64,000 nt of DNA from Poriferisodalis sp965215815 (GTDB taxonomy: Bacteria > Actinomycetota > Acidimicrobiia > Acidimicrobiales > Poriferisodalaceae). Below the pieces are notes generated by a model. That model ran no database searches. It saw only the letters and a list, made by a program, of their open reading frames with translations, and was not told the DNA's origin. The stretch's first letter is position 1; the number at the start of each line of letters is the position of its first letter. The DNA is taken from positions 124,001-188,000 of the forward strand of contig NZ_CBDCEO010000012.1 of NCBI RefSeq assembly GCF_965215815.1, in the 5' to 3' direction. Positions 63,276 through 64,000 of the stretch are shown piece after piece. The position numbers were made by a program, and so were the translations under genes.

Positions 63276-63950
63276 TCAGTCGTCTTTGCGGACTTGCCCC
63301 AGCAGCTCGCTGACTCGGTTCGCGGCAGGCGTGTAGTCGGCATCGACTTCGGGACCGGGCACGAACTCGGGAACCTCGGCGCGTTCGGGGCCCGAGGGAG
63401 CGGCGGTGCGAGCGGGCTGGGCCGGGGGAGTCGCGGCGGCGGGCTCTGGTGGCGCTTCGGCGGCCGGTGCGGGAGCTGGCTCAACGGCTGCAGGCGCTGG
63501 ACTCTCCGGAGCGGGGACGCCGGTTTCAGTGCGTGCCGACTTGGAGCGCGAGAGCAGAGCCGCCAAACGGGGATCGCCGGCTTCTTCGCTCCCGGAGGCT
63601 TCTGCAGCGGGTGCTGGTTCGAGCGCAGTCTCTGTGGCCGGTGCTTCTGCGCTTGCGGCGGGCAGCCCGCGCGACTCGGCGGCCGCGGCACGGGCCTCGG
63701 CAATCCGGGCGCGCCCTTCTGCTGCTTCGATCTCTGTACGCGCCCGCTTGGCGAGGAACTGTGACCATTCGTTTTCGGGCACGAGCTTGCTGTGGGCGAC
63801 AGAGATGGCCTCGACGTCATTGTCGAAACGCACGCGGTAGCGCTTAATGGCGAAACCGATACCGCGTCCGCACTTGCCCGCAGTACCTTCAGGGACGCCC
63901 GAGATGTCTTCGGTCACTACTACCCGAGTACCGCGCTTGTACTCGATCAT
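63276..63950 (-). CDS. Uncharacterised protein, basic N-terminal domain and Pro/Ala-rich tail
   Basis: I do not recognise a named family. Residues 1-60 (MIEYKRGTRVVVTEDISGVP, then CGRGIGFAIKRYRVRFDNDVE and SVAHSKLVPENEW) look like a small SH3- or KOW-like beta barrel. Residues 65-95 form a charged Ala/Glu/Arg helix, and 100-200 are Ala/Pro/Glu low complexity. A short conserved-looking end (NRVSELLGQVRKDD) follows. No signal peptide or membrane segment is seen. It is 224 residues long, and its upstream region is cut by the window end. Confidence 0.6.
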   Translation of the reverse strand: MIEYKRGTRVVVTEDISGVPEGTAGKCGRGIGFAIKRYRVRFDNDVEAISVAHSKLVPENEWSQFLAKRARTEIEAAEGRARIAEARAAAAESRGLPAASAEAPATETALEPAPAAEASGSEEAGDPRLAALLSRSKSARTETGVPAPESPAPAAVEPAPAPAAEAPPEPAAATPPAQPARTAAPSGPERAEVPEFVPGPEVDADYTPAANRVSELLGQVRKDD

Positions 63951-64000
63951 GACCCGGTTCCGCTGACGCTCGCGTCCATCGTTGCGGGAGCGTACCGGCG

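Overview
The window is high-GC, densely packed bacterial chromosome with a clearly actinobacterial gene set: a ClpP2-type protease subunit beside trigger factor, a class II DAHP synthase, the mreBCD-mrdA-rodA cell-shape cluster, the radical-SAM/DUF2344 pair next to RNase E/G, frequent GTG/TTG starts, and several starts that look leaderless. Together with the many CaiB, acyl-CoA dehydrogenase and flavin monooxygenase genes, this would fit an environmental Acidimicrobiia-like actinobacterium, but the lineage is inferred from gene content and style, not from an rRNA or a marker-gene search.

Positions 1-29,000 are mostly core genome. A truncated GcvT-like end and a tRNA-Gly(TCC) are followed by tig-clpP on the minus strand, divergent from clpX-folC-ndk. 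Then come mreB-mreC-mreD-mrdA-rodA (wall elongation), the TIGR03960-like radical SAM protein with DUF2344, RNase E/G, L21, L27, Obg, ProB and ProA. A MoxR/CoxE pair and a convergent sigma factor-class II DAHP synthase unit precede nadD-rsfS. Many neighbours share 1- to 4-base stop/start overlaps, so translational coupling is the rule here.

Positions 27,500-34,100 hold a DUF3048 lipoprotein, galE and a surface-polysaccharide group (GT-C-like membrane protein, polyprenyl-phosphate sugar transferase, GT2). Positions 34,200-44,000 are catabolic: D-aminoacylase-like amidohydrolase, CaiB-type CoA-transferase, O-acetylhomoserine sulfhydrylase, a D-2-hydroxyacid dehydrogenase/hydratase pair, a CadI/ArsI-like dioxygenase-fold protein, TesB thioesterase, acyl-CoA dehydrogenase and enoyl-CoA hydratase.

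Positions 44,100-52,400 are the accessory segment and the most unusual part. A DUF4143 ATPase is preceded by three repeats with an exact 23-bp period. It is followed by a RelE-like domain fused to a UvrD-type helicase, a 1007-residue HelD-like helicase with a coiled coil and a nuclease-like insert, and a HicB-HicA toxin-antitoxin pair. A degraded copy of the enoyl-CoA hydratase 5' end lies at the far side, in the same orientation as the intact gene at the near side. This suggests that the segment was inserted into, or duplicated within, a fatty-acid/steroid-type catabolic operon. That operon resumes at 52,435 with two coupled acyl-CoA dehydrogenases and a Baeyer-Villiger-type monooxygenase.

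The last 8 kb carry an amidase, a hydantoinase A-type protein overlapping it tail to tail, a rhodanese, an N,N-dimethylformamidase large-subunit homologue without its small subunit, and an unrecognised protein with a basic N-terminal domain and a Pro/Ala-rich tail. I saw no rRNA, CRISPR array, insertion sequence or phage structural gene.
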